Positions 39,026 through 47,578 of a DNA stretch of 64,000 nt are shown piece after piece. The stretch spans positions 2,294,001 to 2,358,000 of the forward strand of contig CP155566.1 of the NCBI GenBank assembly GCA_039696685.1. The letters run 5' to 3'. Position 1 is the first letter of the stretch; the number at the start of each line of letters is the position of its first letter. The notes under the pieces were generated by a model. The model did no database searches and had not been told where the DNA came from. It worked only from the letters and a program-made list of their open reading frames with translations. This DNA is from Vibrio sp. CDRSL-10 TSBA (lineage in GTDB: Bacteria > Pseudomonadota > Gammaproteobacteria > Enterobacterales > Vibrionaceae). The position numbers and the translations under genes are program-made.

Positions 39026-39757
39026 TTAGCTGTTGCTCATTAATCGGTTACCGGCCTGGGCCAGGGTTTCAGCACTTTTCATCATGCGGATTTGCATTTC
39101 GAAATTACGCGTCAGAGACATGACGCTCACCAGCTCATCAATCGCCGAAACGTTACTGCCTTCAATATGTTCCGGCGCCAGTTGCACCGTATCATCGGCC
39201 GCAAACGGGGCACCGTTCACGCTGTGCAGTAGTGCATCACTCTCTTTTTGTAATTGAGCCGGCTCCGGCTTAACCCGCTTTAAAGTGCCAACTTCAATTT
39301 CAGCACCACCACCCGGCGGCACCACCGAGATCACGCCGCGTTCACTCACTTCCACCGTTTGAAAATCCGGCAGCACCATAGGCCCGTTTTCACCGATGAC
39401 GGCAAAACCGTTGATGGTCAGTGCACCATTAACATCAACCGAAATATTACCGGCGCGGGTATAAGCTTCACCGCCATCCGGGGTCTGTACGGTCAGGTAA
39501 CCGTCGCCCATGATCGCCACATCCAGTGCGCGGCCGGTTTTGACCACATCACCGCTGTCAAAACGGGTCGTGCCCGAGTTGGTGACCACCATGGTACGGC
39601 CGTCGAATCCCGCGCCCTGCAACGGCACACTGCGTACCCGCTCCATATCGGCCCGGAACCCCGCCGTATCGGCGTTCGACAAGTTGTTGGAGCGCACATG
39701 CTGGGCTTTGAGAACCCGGCTCGCGCCTGACGTTGCAGTAAACAGCAAACTATCCAT
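39026..39757 (-). CDS. flgF: Lateral proximal rod protein FlgF
   Basis: A 243-residue rod protein: AQHVRSNNLSNADTAGFRAD at the N-terminus, LDVAIMGDGYLTVQTPDGGE, and C-terminal DELVSVMSLTRNFEMQIRMM with KSAETLAQAGNRLMSNS. It contains the normal flagellar basal-body rod domains at both ends. Eleven bases follow flgE. Confidence 0.93.
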   Translation of the reverse strand: MDSLLFTATSGASRVLKAQHVRSNNLSNADTAGFRADMERVRSVPLQGAGFDGRTMVVTNSGTTRFDSGDVVKTGRALDVAIMGDGYLTVQTPDGGEAYTRAGNISVDVNGALTINGFAVIGENGPMVLPDFQTVEVSERGVISVVPPGGGAEIEVGTLKRVKPEPAQLQKESDALLHSVNGAPFAADDTVQLAPEHIEGSNVSAIDELVSVMSLTRNFEMQIRMMKSAETLAQAGNRLMSNS

Positions 39758-39768
39758 GTTCAGCTCCG

Positions 39769-41013
39769 TTAGATTGAATTGAACAGAACTTGCATCAGTT
39801 CATCTTCAGTGGAGATGGTTTTGGCGTTCGCCTGATAGTTACGCTGTGCGGTCATCAGGCCAACCAACTCACCGGTCAAATCAACGTTCGAACCTTCCAG
39901 CGCGCCCGGCGTCAGATCGCCCAGCGTACCGGTGCCCGGTACACCCACTGTCGGGTTACCCGAACCAAAACTTTGCGTCCAGGCCGTGCCGCTGACCTTG
40001 GTCAGGCCCTGCGGGTTAGCGAAATTGGCCAGCACCACCTGACCTTGCAGCTGTGACTCACCGTTGGTGTACGTGGCGTAAACCATGCCGTTATTTTCAA
40101 CCCGTACTCCGGCCAGCTCTCCCGAGGTGTAACCGTTCGGATTGTTGGTACTGACACCAAAGTCAGCGCCAAACTGGGTGCTGCCGGTCAGTGACACATC
40201 AATGCTCATGGTTTCGGCACCAGCGGCCGGAAAAGTGACGTTAAACGCGCTGACCGGAGAGTTGAGCGTACCGTCGGTATTGAAGGTGACCGGAACAGTG
40301 TCAACCACTGAGCCGCCGTCCACCTGGACATTCACTTCCCAGCTGTTGGCATCGGTTTTGGTAAAATACTGGGTGACGGTGTGGCTGTTACCCAGCGAGT
40401 CAAATACTTGCGAGGTGTATGACGAGTTGAACGAGGTTGGATCGTTGGGGTCAAAAGCCACCGCTGTCGAGTCATAAGCCGGATCCGCCGGGTCCAGAGC
40501 AGGATTACCTGCCGGAACCAGATTGATCGCGCTGGCGCTGGCATCAAAGTTAGCCACAAACTGCAGCGAATCAGTCGCACGCGCCGCCAGAGAAGACGTC
40601 GCAATTTGCACATCCCCCACAGTCCCTGTCATCAGGTTGTTGTTAGCATCCACGCTGTAGCCCTGCAATTTGGCACCGGTGTTGCCCACAACGTAGTTGT
40701 TGCTGTCGGTACCGAACACACCGGCACGGGTGTACAAGGTTTGTCCCATGCTGTCTTTGGTAACGAAAAAGCCGCTGCCGTTAATAGCCAGATCCATTGC
40801 ACGACCGGTGCCGCTGATTGAACCGTTTTCATCAAAGTTCTGGGAAATTGACGCCACTTCCACACCACCCGGCTGCATTCCGTTGTAAACGGCAGAGAAT
40901 TCGGTGCGCGAGCCTTTAAAACCATAAGTGGAAGCGTTGGCAATGTTGTGACTGATGGTGTTCAGTTCCGAGTTGGATGCATCTAAGCCACTCAGCGCAA
41001 TGTTTAAACTCAT
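39769..41013 (-). CDS. flgE: Lateral hook protein FlgE
   Basis: A 414-residue hook subunit. N-terminus SLNIALSGLDASNSELNTIS with HNIANASTYGFKGSRTEFSA. The central variable region is Asn/Thr/Ala-rich with calcium-binding-like DPADPAYD and FDPNDPTSF stretches. C-terminus LVGLMTAQRNYQANAKTIST ends EDELMQVLFNSI. Full length for a hook protein. Follows flgD by 27 bases. Confidence 0.95.
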   Translation of the reverse strand: MSLNIALSGLDASNSELNTISHNIANASTYGFKGSRTEFSAVYNGMQPGGVEVASISQNFDENGSISGTGRAMDLAINGSGFFVTKDSMGQTLYTRAGVFGTDSNNYVVGNTGAKLQGYSVDANNNLMTGTVGDVQIATSSLAARATDSLQFVANFDASASAINLVPAGNPALDPADPAYDSTAVAFDPNDPTSFNSSYTSQVFDSLGNSHTVTQYFTKTDANSWEVNVQVDGGSVVDTVPVTFNTDGTLNSPVSAFNVTFPAAGAETMSIDVSLTGSTQFGADFGVSTNNPNGYTSGELAGVRVENNGMVYATYTNGESQLQGQVVLANFANPQGLTKVSGTAWTQSFGSGNPTVGVPGTGTLGDLTPGALEGSNVDLTGELVGLMTAQRNYQANAKTISTEDELMQVLFNSI

Positions 41014-41040
41014 AAAATAACCTCTGTGTCCTTAAGGGGG

Positions 41041-41724
41041 TTAAGCACCAAATTGGGTGATCTGATAAAAAGGAATACTGCCAAGACCGGCAATATTGAC
41101 CAGCGGCGAACCGCCGTTACTCGGAATGCGTACCTGCTCGACAGCGCCGGCCAGTAACACGTTCGGACTGGCCTGGCCATCCTGAACCTCGACCGTCACC
41201 TGATAACTGCCTGGTTTCAGGCCCAGCTCCTGGGGATCAATAGTGAAATCGACATCGCCGGCCGGATGAGCACCGAGCGGCAGCTTGGTGCTTTGACCAA
41301 ACTCATCAGTGATAACCAGATTGACCTGACTCGACGCGTACTCGAGTTCGACTTTGCCACTTTGTGGCGCTTCTGCACCGAGCTCAAACTGGTTACCGGA
41401 CACCAGCACTGTCTGACCGACCAGACCTGCGGTACTCAGTACCTGCATGTTATCCAGCAGTACCATGCTGTTTTGCATCAGGCTGGTCATGTTCTCTGTG
41501 CTCTGCACCTGAGAAAACTGCGCCAGCTGACTGACGTATTCGGTGCCATCCAGCGGGTTGAGCGGATCCTGATTCTGGATCTGCGCCACCATCAGGCTGA
41601 TAAATTCATTTTGCAGCGACGATGCCGAGTTAGCATCGACACCATTAGCCGCAATAGCGCCGCCGGTTGTAGTGGCAGCGCCACTGGTATCAGCTGATAA
41701 AGCATTAAACTGTGCAATCGTCAT
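41041..41724 (-). CDS. flgD: Lateral hook cap/scaffold protein FlgD
   Basis: A 227-residue hook cap. The conserved N-terminal domain contains LQNEFISLMVAQIQNQDPLN, PLDGTEYVSQLAQFSQVQST. The C-terminal domain has an Ig-like/tudor part (GKVELEYASSQVNLVITDEF, YQVTVEVQDGQ). It is needed for hook assembly and then displaced. Overlaps the flgC stop (TAATG). Confidence 0.94.
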   Translation of the reverse strand: MTIAQFNALSADTSGAATTTGGAIAANGVDANSASSLQNEFISLMVAQIQNQDPLNPLDGTEYVSQLAQFSQVQSTENMTSLMQNSMVLLDNMQVLSTAGLVGQTVLVSGNQFELGAEAPQSGKVELEYASSQVNLVITDEFGQSTKLPLGAHPAGDVDFTIDPQELGLKPGSYQVTVEVQDGQASPNVLLAGAVEQVRIPSNGGSPLVNIAGLGSIPFYQITQFGA

Positions 41725-42158
41725 TAGCTGCCCTGCCCCAGACGCAGCAGCCCCTGCTGCATACTCTTCACATTGGAGAGCACTTCAACGTTAGTCTCGA
41801 AACTGCGGGTCGCCGACATCATATCGGCCATTTCCGCCACCACATCAACATCCGGGTAATAGACATAACCTTCGCCGTCCGCCAGCGGGTTACTCGGTTC
41901 AAAACGTTTTTCCGCTTCACCCTGCGCTTTGACCACATCGACAATGCGTACTTCCGCACTCGGATAATCATCTTCGCCTGCGGTCAGTTGACTCTTGTTA
42001 TATACCGTCGCAAACACCGGCTTGAGCGCCCGATAGGCATCATCCGGGTTAGCCGACACGGCATCGGCGTTCGCCAGATTACTGGCCACCGTGTTCAGAC
42101 GCACGGTCTGAGCATTCATTGCCGAGCCGGCAATGGAATAGATATCAGTAAATGCCAT
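41724..42158 (-). CDS. flgC: Lateral proximal rod protein FlgC
   Basis: A 144-residue rod protein with the basal-body rod motif (NAQTVRLNTVASNLANADAV) and the C-terminal VVAEMADMMSATRSFETNVE, NVKSMQQGLLRLGQGS. Usual length. Two bases after flgB. Confidence 0.95.
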   Translation of the reverse strand: MAFTDIYSIAGSAMNAQTVRLNTVASNLANADAVSANPDDAYRALKPVFATVYNKSQLTAGEDDYPSAEVRIVDVVKAQGEAEKRFEPSNPLADGEGYVYYPDVDVVAEMADMMSATRSFETNVEVLSNVKSMQQGLLRLGQGS

Positions 42159-42160
42159 GA

Positions 42161-42523
42161 TTAACGTCCTTCAATTGCTTTGGCTAAACCACTGAATTTC
42201 ATATTGAGAAATGTCAGGCTGGTTTGGAAATCCATACTGTTCTGCGTGAATTTGCCCTGCTCGACACCCAGCTCAACCGTATTACCGTCTTTGCTGTTCT
42301 GATAAGGAATTGCATATTGAGTTTTAACCAGCAATTCCGGGACTTCCGGGTTCACTCCGTGCAGACCCGCGCCGCGCATCGCGGTGGTGAAACTCAGGTC
42401 TCTGGCGAGGTATCCCGGGGTATCAACATTTGCTAGGTTACTCGCGAGGACTTTGGTACGCTGAACCCGAAAATTCAGAGCCTCGGGATGAACTCCTAAC
42501 GCGCTTTCAAATGAAATTGCCAT
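42161..42523 (-). CDS. flgB: Lateral proximal rod protein FlgB
   Basis: A 120-residue rod protein: RVQRTKVLASNLANVDTPGY, LARDLSFTTAMRG, and C-terminal FTQNSMDFQTSLTFLNMKFS. First gene of flgBCDEFGHIJKL, with a sigma54 promoter 40-56 bases upstream and a GGAAG site before the ATG. Confidence 0.95.
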   Translation of the reverse strand: MAISFESALGVHPEALNFRVQRTKVLASNLANVDTPGYLARDLSFTTAMRGAGLHGVNPEVPELLVKTQYAIPYQNSKDGNTVELGVEQGKFTQNSMDFQTSLTFLNMKFSGLAKAIEGR

Positions 42524-42561
42524 GCATCTTCCTTACAAGTTGGCTCAAGTAGCCCTGAGAA

Positions 42562-42579
42562 GAAACAAGATGCATGCCA
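42562..42579 (-). promoter_or_regulatory. Sigma54 promoter of the flgB operon
   Basis: On the minus strand: TGGCATGCATCTTGTTTC. The -24 GG and -12 GT are ten bases apart. It matches the fliD promoter at TGGCA-Y-GCAT-Y-TTGT, a shared 15-base pattern. Expected start is near 42553, about 30 bases before flgB. It lies in the narrow region divergent from flgA. LafK is the expected activator. Confidence 0.7.
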
Positions 42580-42601
42580 CAAAATAAAACATTTAATATC
42601 A

Positions 42602-43441
42602 ATGATTTACAAAAAAATAAGGAAGACGCGCTTCCGCACATCGGAAGCAAGCGCAAGGCAAGGGGAAACAGCCTCAGAGCAACAACACATCAGGTCAACA
42701 CCAACAAAGCAGACCCGTTCCGGCTTCGTGTTGGGTGCAATGTTGCTGCTCATCAGCCTGGCCTTCAGCCAGCCTGTAAGTGCCAATCCGCAACAGGAAC
42801 CTTTAATACGCCATGCTGTGGAATCTGCACTGCAGCAGGAAACAGAGCAGACAGCGGCGCTACATCAATGGCCTGACTATCAAACCAACTGGGAGATCTG
42901 GGTCCCGGGTGCGGCCAGTCACCTGCCGCAATGTCCTGGTAAGCTTGTCGTCACCGGACGCGATAACCAGTTGCTGCCGGTCGGACGTCTGAAACGTCAG
43001 GTCAGCTGTGACAGCGGCTCAACGTCGTGGCACATCAATGTCACCATCAAAGCGTCACTGACGTTACCTGTGGTGGTCACTCAAACCGCCTTGTCACGAG
43101 GTCAGGCGCTGGATGCCTCCATGTTGCTACTGGAAAAACGGACCTTGGACAGGGCAGATGAATTTTTCACCAACATCCGCGATACGATCGGAATGGAAGT
43201 ATCAAGAAGAGTACGCAGCGGCGACATTCTCAGCCCGACGCTAGTCAGCAAGCCGCCTTTGGTTCTTAAGGGGAATCAGGTGGTCATCATCGCTGCTAAA
43301 AACGGTATCAACGCCAGTACCAAAGGCGTCGCACTGGAAGATGGAGGCCAAGGAGACCAGATTGAGGTGCAAAACAGCACGTCACACAAAGTCATTCATG
43401 CCGTGGTCAGCGGCCTGAATCAGGTCCGAACCCAATTCTGA
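42602..43441 (+). CDS. flgA: Lateral P-ring assembly chaperone FlgA (start uncertain)
   Basis: A 279-residue frame. From about residue 42 a signal peptide is clear (FVLGAMLLLISLAFSQPVSA), then the FlgA SAF-like domain (VVTQTALSRGQALDASMLLL, IGMEVSRRVRSGDILSPTLV, GNQVVIIAAKNGINASTKGV, VVSGLNQVRTQF). The first 40 residues are an unusual basic extension. If the GGGAAAC at 42663-42667 is another false insertion, the frame would instead open at ATG 42574. The true start cannot be fixed here. Divergent from flgB. Confidence 0.85.
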   Translation: MIYKKIRKTRFRTSEASARQGETASEQQHIRSTPTKQTRSGFVLGAMLLLISLAFSQPVSANPQQEPLIRHAVESALQQETEQTAALHQWPDYQTNWEIWVPGAASHLPQCPGKLVVTGRDNQLLPVGRLKRQVSCDSGSTSWHINVTIKASLTLPVVVTQTALSRGQALDASMLLLEKRTLDRADEFFTNIRDTIGMEVSRRVRSGDILSPTLVSKPPLVLKGNQVVIIAAKNGINASTKGVALEDGGQGDQIEVQNSTSHKVIHAVVSGLNQVRTQF

Positions 43442-43620
43442 CTGTGCGGAATTTATTGACTCAAGGTAACATTTTTGGCACGCAGCACTCGAATGGCAGC
43501 GCGGATTTCGGGTACAAAACCGCGCGATAACTTTTTCTTACCAAAATGGCCGTCAGATTTAATTCGGCACGGCGGCTGGTCGCCTATCGGTATTGACGAC
43601 GAAGATTGAGGACCCCAGCT

Positions 43621-43903
43621 ATGAAAATTGACAAAGTCTCCGGTGGACACGTACCGCAAACGGCGCTGCAACAGAGCAGTAAACAACCGCTGCAAACTCA
43701 AAGTGCCACTCAGACCAACGAAACCGGCGATGAATGCCAACACCGTTGCTCTGGATAAAGCTCAGACCGAACTGGCTCAGCTTCCGGATGTGGACATGGC
43801 TAAAGTGGAACAGGTGCGTACGATGCTGGCTAAAGGCGAGTTAAGTCTGGACAGCAAAGCATTAAGTCAGGCACTGATGCAATTTCATACTGGCCACGAA
43901 TAA
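43621..43903 (+). CDS. flgM: Lateral anti-sigma28 factor FlgM (frame break at 43720-43724)
   Basis: After removing one A in CGAAACCGG it is a 93-residue FlgM: MKIDKVSGGHVPQTALQQSS at the N-terminus, and the sigma28-binding C-terminal half VDMAKVEQVRTMLAKGELSL, DSKALSQALMQFHTG. It would hold LafS (28725-29453) inactive until exported through the finished hook. About 180 bases separate it from flgA, so it may have its own promoter. A GCGCGG/CCGCGC hairpin lies at 43499-43525 in that gap. Confidence 0.9.
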
Positions 43904-43926
43904 CGCGTCAAGAAAGGGAAGCAGTC

Positions 43927-44370
43927 ATGGCCTTAAACCGCGGACAACTCATCCAGAGCTTTTTGTACACGATCAGCGAAGATGTCAGAATGTATCGTCA
44001 GCTACATCAACTGCTGCAGCAGCAAAAAGCACTCTATCTGCAGTTTGACGGCGAGTCTCTCGGCAACAATATTCGTCAGCAGGTTCCGCTGCTCAATCAG
44101 CTCAACCGCAACGCCACACAGCGCTCACAGTGCCTGCAACGCCTGGCGTTACCTAATGACCCGGCCGGCGTGAAACATCTGTTTGGTGCACTGCCTCAGC
44201 ATTTACAGGAACGGGTACGCAAGCAATGGCGTGCACTGAATACGATGATCGAACAGTGCCAGCACCTCAATCAGAGCAACGGCCACAGCTCAGCCATGCT
44301 GCACGAATTGCTGGCAGAAATGACCAACCCGTCTCCGACCTATCAGGAGCGCAGCAGCGCGACACTATGA
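43927..44370 (+). CDS. flgN: Lateral flagellar chaperone FlgN
   Basis: A 147-residue alpha-helical protein following flgM by 23 bases, with GGGAAG upstream. Its sequence (QLHQLLQQQKALYLQFDGES, LLNQLNRNATQRSQCLQRL) fits FlgN, the export chaperone of FlgK and FlgL. Its stop overlaps the transglycosylase ATG. Confidence 0.88.
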   Translation: MALNRGQLIQSFLYTISEDVRMYRQLHQLLQQQKALYLQFDGESLGNNIRQQVPLLNQLNRNATQRSQCLQRLALPNDPAGVKHLFGALPQHLQERVRKQWRALNTMIEQCQHLNQSNGHSSAMLHELLAEMTNPSPTYQERSSATL

Positions 44371-45098
44371 ATCAATGCTCCCTGTTGTACCGCCTTTCCC
44401 ACTCCAAGTTGTGTCGGTTAGCCGGGAGTATCCTTTTTGTCATGCTGGTGCTTCCGCTGACCAACGCCCAGAGCGCCGCCCAAACCTTTCAGCAGCAAAT
44501 TGATCGCCAGCACGAGGTATTATCACCTTATCAGACGCAGATTGCCGCTCGCTTCGACCTGTATCAACCTCTGCTCGGGCATATATTCACCCAGCTTAAA
44601 AAGCGCAGCCTGCCACCTCAATTAGCTCTGCTGCCGATGCTCGAATCGTCTTTGAACCCTGACGCGATTTCCCATGCAGGTGCTCGGGGTCTGTGGCAAT
44701 TGATGCCCGCCACAGCAAAGCGCTTTGGTCTTACGATGCCCCCGCAGGATCAACGCCTGGATGTATTTCACAGTACCGATGCGGCGCTTAAGTATCTGAC
44801 ATTTTTGTATAACAAATTTAGCGGCGACCTGGCACTGACCATAGCAGCCTACAATGCCGGTGAAGGCCGCGTTGCCCGCGCGATAGCGCGAGCCAACAGC
44901 CGTGAGTTTGAACACTTAATCCTGCCAGCTGAAACCCGCCAGTACGTGGCGCGTTTTTATGCTCTCAACGGGCTGGTTGATGTGGATAAGCTCGATAGCC
45001 GGAGCTTTAGCCCGCTGATGTTGTTCAGCAGCCAACCCAGCATCACCCGTCAGCCGCTGATTGACCTTCAGCCTCTGCCCCCTCTGGTCAAATTGTAA
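44367..45098 (+). CDS. Secreted lytic transglycosylase coupled to flgN
   Basis: A 243-residue protein with a signal peptide (LCRLAGSILFVMLVLPLTNA) and a family 1 SLT/MltD-type domain. The catalytic Glu is in LLPMLESSLNPDAIS, followed by GARGLWQLMPATAKRFGL and TIAAYNAGEGRVARAI. It cleaves peptidoglycan glycan strands. No LysM domain. The ATGA overlap with flgN ties it to the lateral-flagellum operon, and FlgJ here has no muramidase domain, so it is the likely enzyme making room for the rod. Confidence 0.88.
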   Translation: MNQCSLLYRLSHSKLCRLAGSILFVMLVLPLTNAQSAAQTFQQQIDRQHEVLSPYQTQIAARFDLYQPLLGHIFTQLKKRSLPPQLALLPMLESSLNPDAISHAGARGLWQLMPATAKRFGLTMPPQDQRLDVFHSTDAALKYLTFLYNKFSGDLALTIAAYNAGEGRVARAIARANSREFEHLILPAETRQYVARFYALNGLVDVDKLDSRSFSPLMLFSSQPSITRQPLIDLQPLPPLVKL

Positions 45099-45131
45099 CG
45101 GGCAAAGCCCCTTCATCATTGTCCAGCGACC

Positions 45132-45159
45132 ACAAAAAAGCCGCCAGGACAGGCGGCTT
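45132..45159 (-). terminator. Terminator of the DUF1244 gene
   Basis: Stem AAGCCGCC/GGCGGCTT with six-base loop. On the minus strand it is followed by TTTTTT. It lies eight bases beyond the DUF1244 stop; on the plus strand it could also block readthrough from the transglycosylase. Confidence 0.85.
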
Positions 45160-45166
45160 GGGAAGA

Positions 45167-45484
45167 TTATTTTTTCTGACGCGCTTCAAACGCGGCCAGC
45201 TGCTCCGGCGTCGCCGCTGGTTGATGATTGGCTTTCCACTCATCGTAGGTCATACCGTACACACGCTCACGAGCGTCATCAATATCCAGATCTAATCCCA
45301 TTTGTTCCGCTTCTGCCAGGTACCATTTGCTGAAACAGTTACGGCAGAAGCCCGCCAGAATCATGAGGTCGATATTCTGCACATCTTTGTTGTTATCCAG
45401 ATGCGCCAGCAAACGGCGGAACACCGCTGCATCCATTTTATCCTGCTGTTCTTGGGTCAGATCTTTATGTTTAAATTCGGCCAC
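45167..45484 (-). CDS. DUF1244 family protein
   Basis: A 105-residue protein of the conserved DUF1244 family: DKMDAAVFRRLLAHLDNNKD, MILAGFCRNCFSKWYLAEAE, RERVYGMTYDEWKANHQ. The CRNC cysteine pair is conserved in the family by recollection. GTG 45484 with AGGAAAG upstream is the best start; a longer frame exists but lacks a site. Function unknown. Confidence 0.85.
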   Translation of the reverse strand: MAEFKHKDLTQEQQDKMDAAVFRRLLAHLDNNKDVQNIDLMILAGFCRNCFSKWYLAEAEQMGLDLDIDDARERVYGMTYDEWKANHQPAATPEQLAAFEARQKK

Positions 45485-45633
45485 GGGACTTTCCTTTCTT
45501 GTTGTCTGCCTGCCACCGGCCAAAGCAGACCGGTCACAGAGGTGTATCTGTCATTTATAACACGCTGCCAGTTATTTATAAAACTCACACCGCTATTTTA
45601 AAACGGATAAAGTCATTATAAAACAAGCAAACA

Positions 45634-45660
45634 AAAACGCCCGGGACAAGCCCGGGCGTT
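45634..45660 (-). terminator. Terminator of the Tim44-domain gene
   Basis: Perfect ten-pair stem AACGCCCGGG/CCCGGGCGTT with loop ACAAG. On the minus strand it is followed by TTTTG. It lies about 30 bases past the corrected stop of the Tim44-like gene. Confidence 0.85.
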
Positions 45661-45688
45661 GAGATTCAGTCGTTGTGACTCAGAGAAA

Positions 45689-46565
45689 TCAGCCCTGAAT
45701 ACCAACAATCAGCCATGGTGCATTCGGCGTTGTCAGGTCACGTTTCCAGGTGCCAGATGTCTTCGATATCCTCTTCGATACCTTCACCCGCATCACGGTA
45801 ACGGCCGCTAAACTGCAGGCTCAGCTGCGCTTTGCTCGCATCATAATCAGCACGTACGATTTCTGCATCCACATACATCACGTCGGTCTGCGGAGCCGTG
45901 TCAATCTTGGCACGCTCTTCTTTCAGGTCTTCAAACAGGCTTGGTGACACATATTCCTCAATGGTGTGCAGCTGGTTGTGGTTCCAGGCACCTTGCAGAA
46001 TACGGTAATGCTCACGCGCACCGTTGATGAACGCGACGCGATCGAAACCGGCCGGTAAATTGTGCGGTACATCGCTTTGCATCGTGCTACCAAAACCACC
46101 TGCAGGTGCTTGCGGCTGCTCAAAGTTGTGCACATTCGGCTGTTCAAACTGGTTGCGGTTCATTCCGCCAAACGCCGGTTGCTGCTGGTTCATACTGCCC
46201 TGCTTGGCCCCCAACACTCCGCGCATCAGTTTAAAGATCACGAAAGCAATCAGACCCATGATCAGGATATCCATAAACTGGATACCTTCAAAAGCGCCAC
46301 CGAAGAAGGCAGCCAGCAAACCACCAGCCAGAAGGCCGCCCAGCAGACCACCCATTAATCCTTTTTTAGAGGAATTCTGTGCTGTTTGTGTGCCGTTTTG
46401 TTGTTTTAGCGAATTGGTCGGTTGGCTACTTTGCGTCGGCGCAGGCGATGTGTTGTAGCTTTTACCAAATGACTTACCGCCACCAAATTTTTTGGCAGCA
46501 TCCGCCACTGGGGTAAACGCAACAGAAACCATCACTAATGCGACCAGAGAAAACAGACGTTTCAT
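45689..46565 (-). CDS. Tim44-like domain membrane protein (frame break at 45742-45746)
   Basis: A 291-residue protein after repair. The N-terminus has a signal (MKRLFSLVALVMVSVAFTPV), a Ser/Gln/Asn-rich linker, glycine-rich hydrophobic segments (GLMGGLLGGLLAGGLLAAFF, FMDILIMGLIAFVIFKLM), then a C-terminal Tim44-like domain (FINGAREHYRILQGAWNHNQ, YVSPSLFEDLKEERAKID). Uncorrected it ends at DIWHLET. Removing one A in GGAAACGTG gives DIWHLERDLTTPNAPWLIVG and a stop at 45689. Widespread in proteobacteria; role unknown. Confidence 0.87.
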
Positions 46566-46970
46566 ACTTATCCTTAGCTCGTTACTGGTAATGGCCCTTA
46601 ACAGGACCCTAAACCTATTTTGATACCGGGTCATCATAGCGGCTTCAATATCACAATCAAACATTTTGCTTTTGCTGACTTGTATCAGGATATTGCAAAC
46701 TTCGTTCGGACATAGTGAACCATTTACTGTGTTAGGTTGTCTAATCGCCATCAACAGCCTTTGATTTTCAAAGCGTTGCTGTAAATTTTCATGTATCCCG
46801 AACGGAACTCAACCGACAAGCGATGTTACAAACGGCAGCAATAAAGCCGACTTCGCTGCAAAAATCCGTTGTACACGCTTTCAAAAGCACATGCTTATTG
46901 AGAGATTAGTTGACGCTCCATCGGGGGGTTATTAGAATAATTGAACATTGTTCATTAAGTGTTATTCCAC
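46566..46970. other. Intergenic region between Tim44-like gene and tetR
   Basis: About 405 bases, divergent promoter region. No open frame with a ribosome site was found. The only clear element is the TetR-type operator at 46942-46954. Confidence 0.5.
46942..46954. promoter_or_regulatory. Probable TetR operator
   Basis: Perfect 13-base inverted repeat TGAACA-T-TGTTCA, 16 bases before the tetR ATG and overlapping the expected promoter (ATTAGAATAA just upstream). Placement suggests autorepression, and with it control of the downstream acyltransferase gene. Confidence 0.55.
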
Positions 46971-47562
46971 ATGGCAAGACGAAACGACCATACACGAGAC
47001 GAGCTGATTGCGTTGACCCTCAATACGGTAAAAGAATTTCTCCACACGCACTCTCACCACGAACTGAGCCTGCGTAAAATCGCGACAATGATCGGCTATG
47101 TGCCGAGTACATTAGTGAACGTGTTTGGTAATTACAATCTGCTGCTGCTTCATGTGGTGGCACAAACGCTGGACGAAACTGGCTACCGAAGCCAAAGCCG
47201 TAGTGACCCAGAGTAAAGATCCGGCTCAGGCACTTTATCAGCTCGCTTACTGCTATCACGACTTTGCCAAGAAAAATCCTTATCGCTGGCAGTTAATCTT
47301 TGCCCATAATATGAATGGCGAACAGTTGCCTGAGTGGCAGTCGCAGCGGATTGAACACATGACCAGCATGCTGGAAGGACTGCTACACGTCATGGCCCCT
47401 CAGCGTACCGACAGTGAAATTCTGCGCACCAGCCGGGTTTTGTGGTCAGGAGTGCATGGAATCACCCTGCTGAGTGTAGACGACAAATTCTTCGCTGCTG
47501 AGCCTGTCGATGGCAAGGCATTGATTGAAGACCTACTCTCTAACTATCTGGCCAACTGGTAA
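46971..47562 (+). CDS. TetR-family regulator with WHG C-terminal domain (frame break at 47175-47179)
   Basis: A 196-residue repressor after repair. The N-terminal helix-turn-helix is HHELSLRKIATMIGYVPSTL followed by VNVFGNYNLLLLHV. The C-terminal domain contains the TetR WHG-type motif (RVLWSGVHGITLLSVDDKFF). Removing one A in GACGAAACTGG gives AQTLDELATEAKAVVTQSKD. ATG 46971 preferred over an earlier GTG. The stop is 16 bases before the MFS/acyltransferase gene, so both form an operon. Confidence 0.87.
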
Positions 47563-47578
47563 GCATCAAGGAAACGTA

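Noticed and set aside
42574..42876. Alternative flgA start at ATG 42574
   Set aside because: It needs one more GAAAC correction at 42663-42667 that no conserved residues can confirm; kept only as an alternative.
43453..43743. Minus-strand open frame opposite flgM
   Set aside because: It is antisense to FlgM, shows no family features, and its length depends on the false base at 43720-43724.
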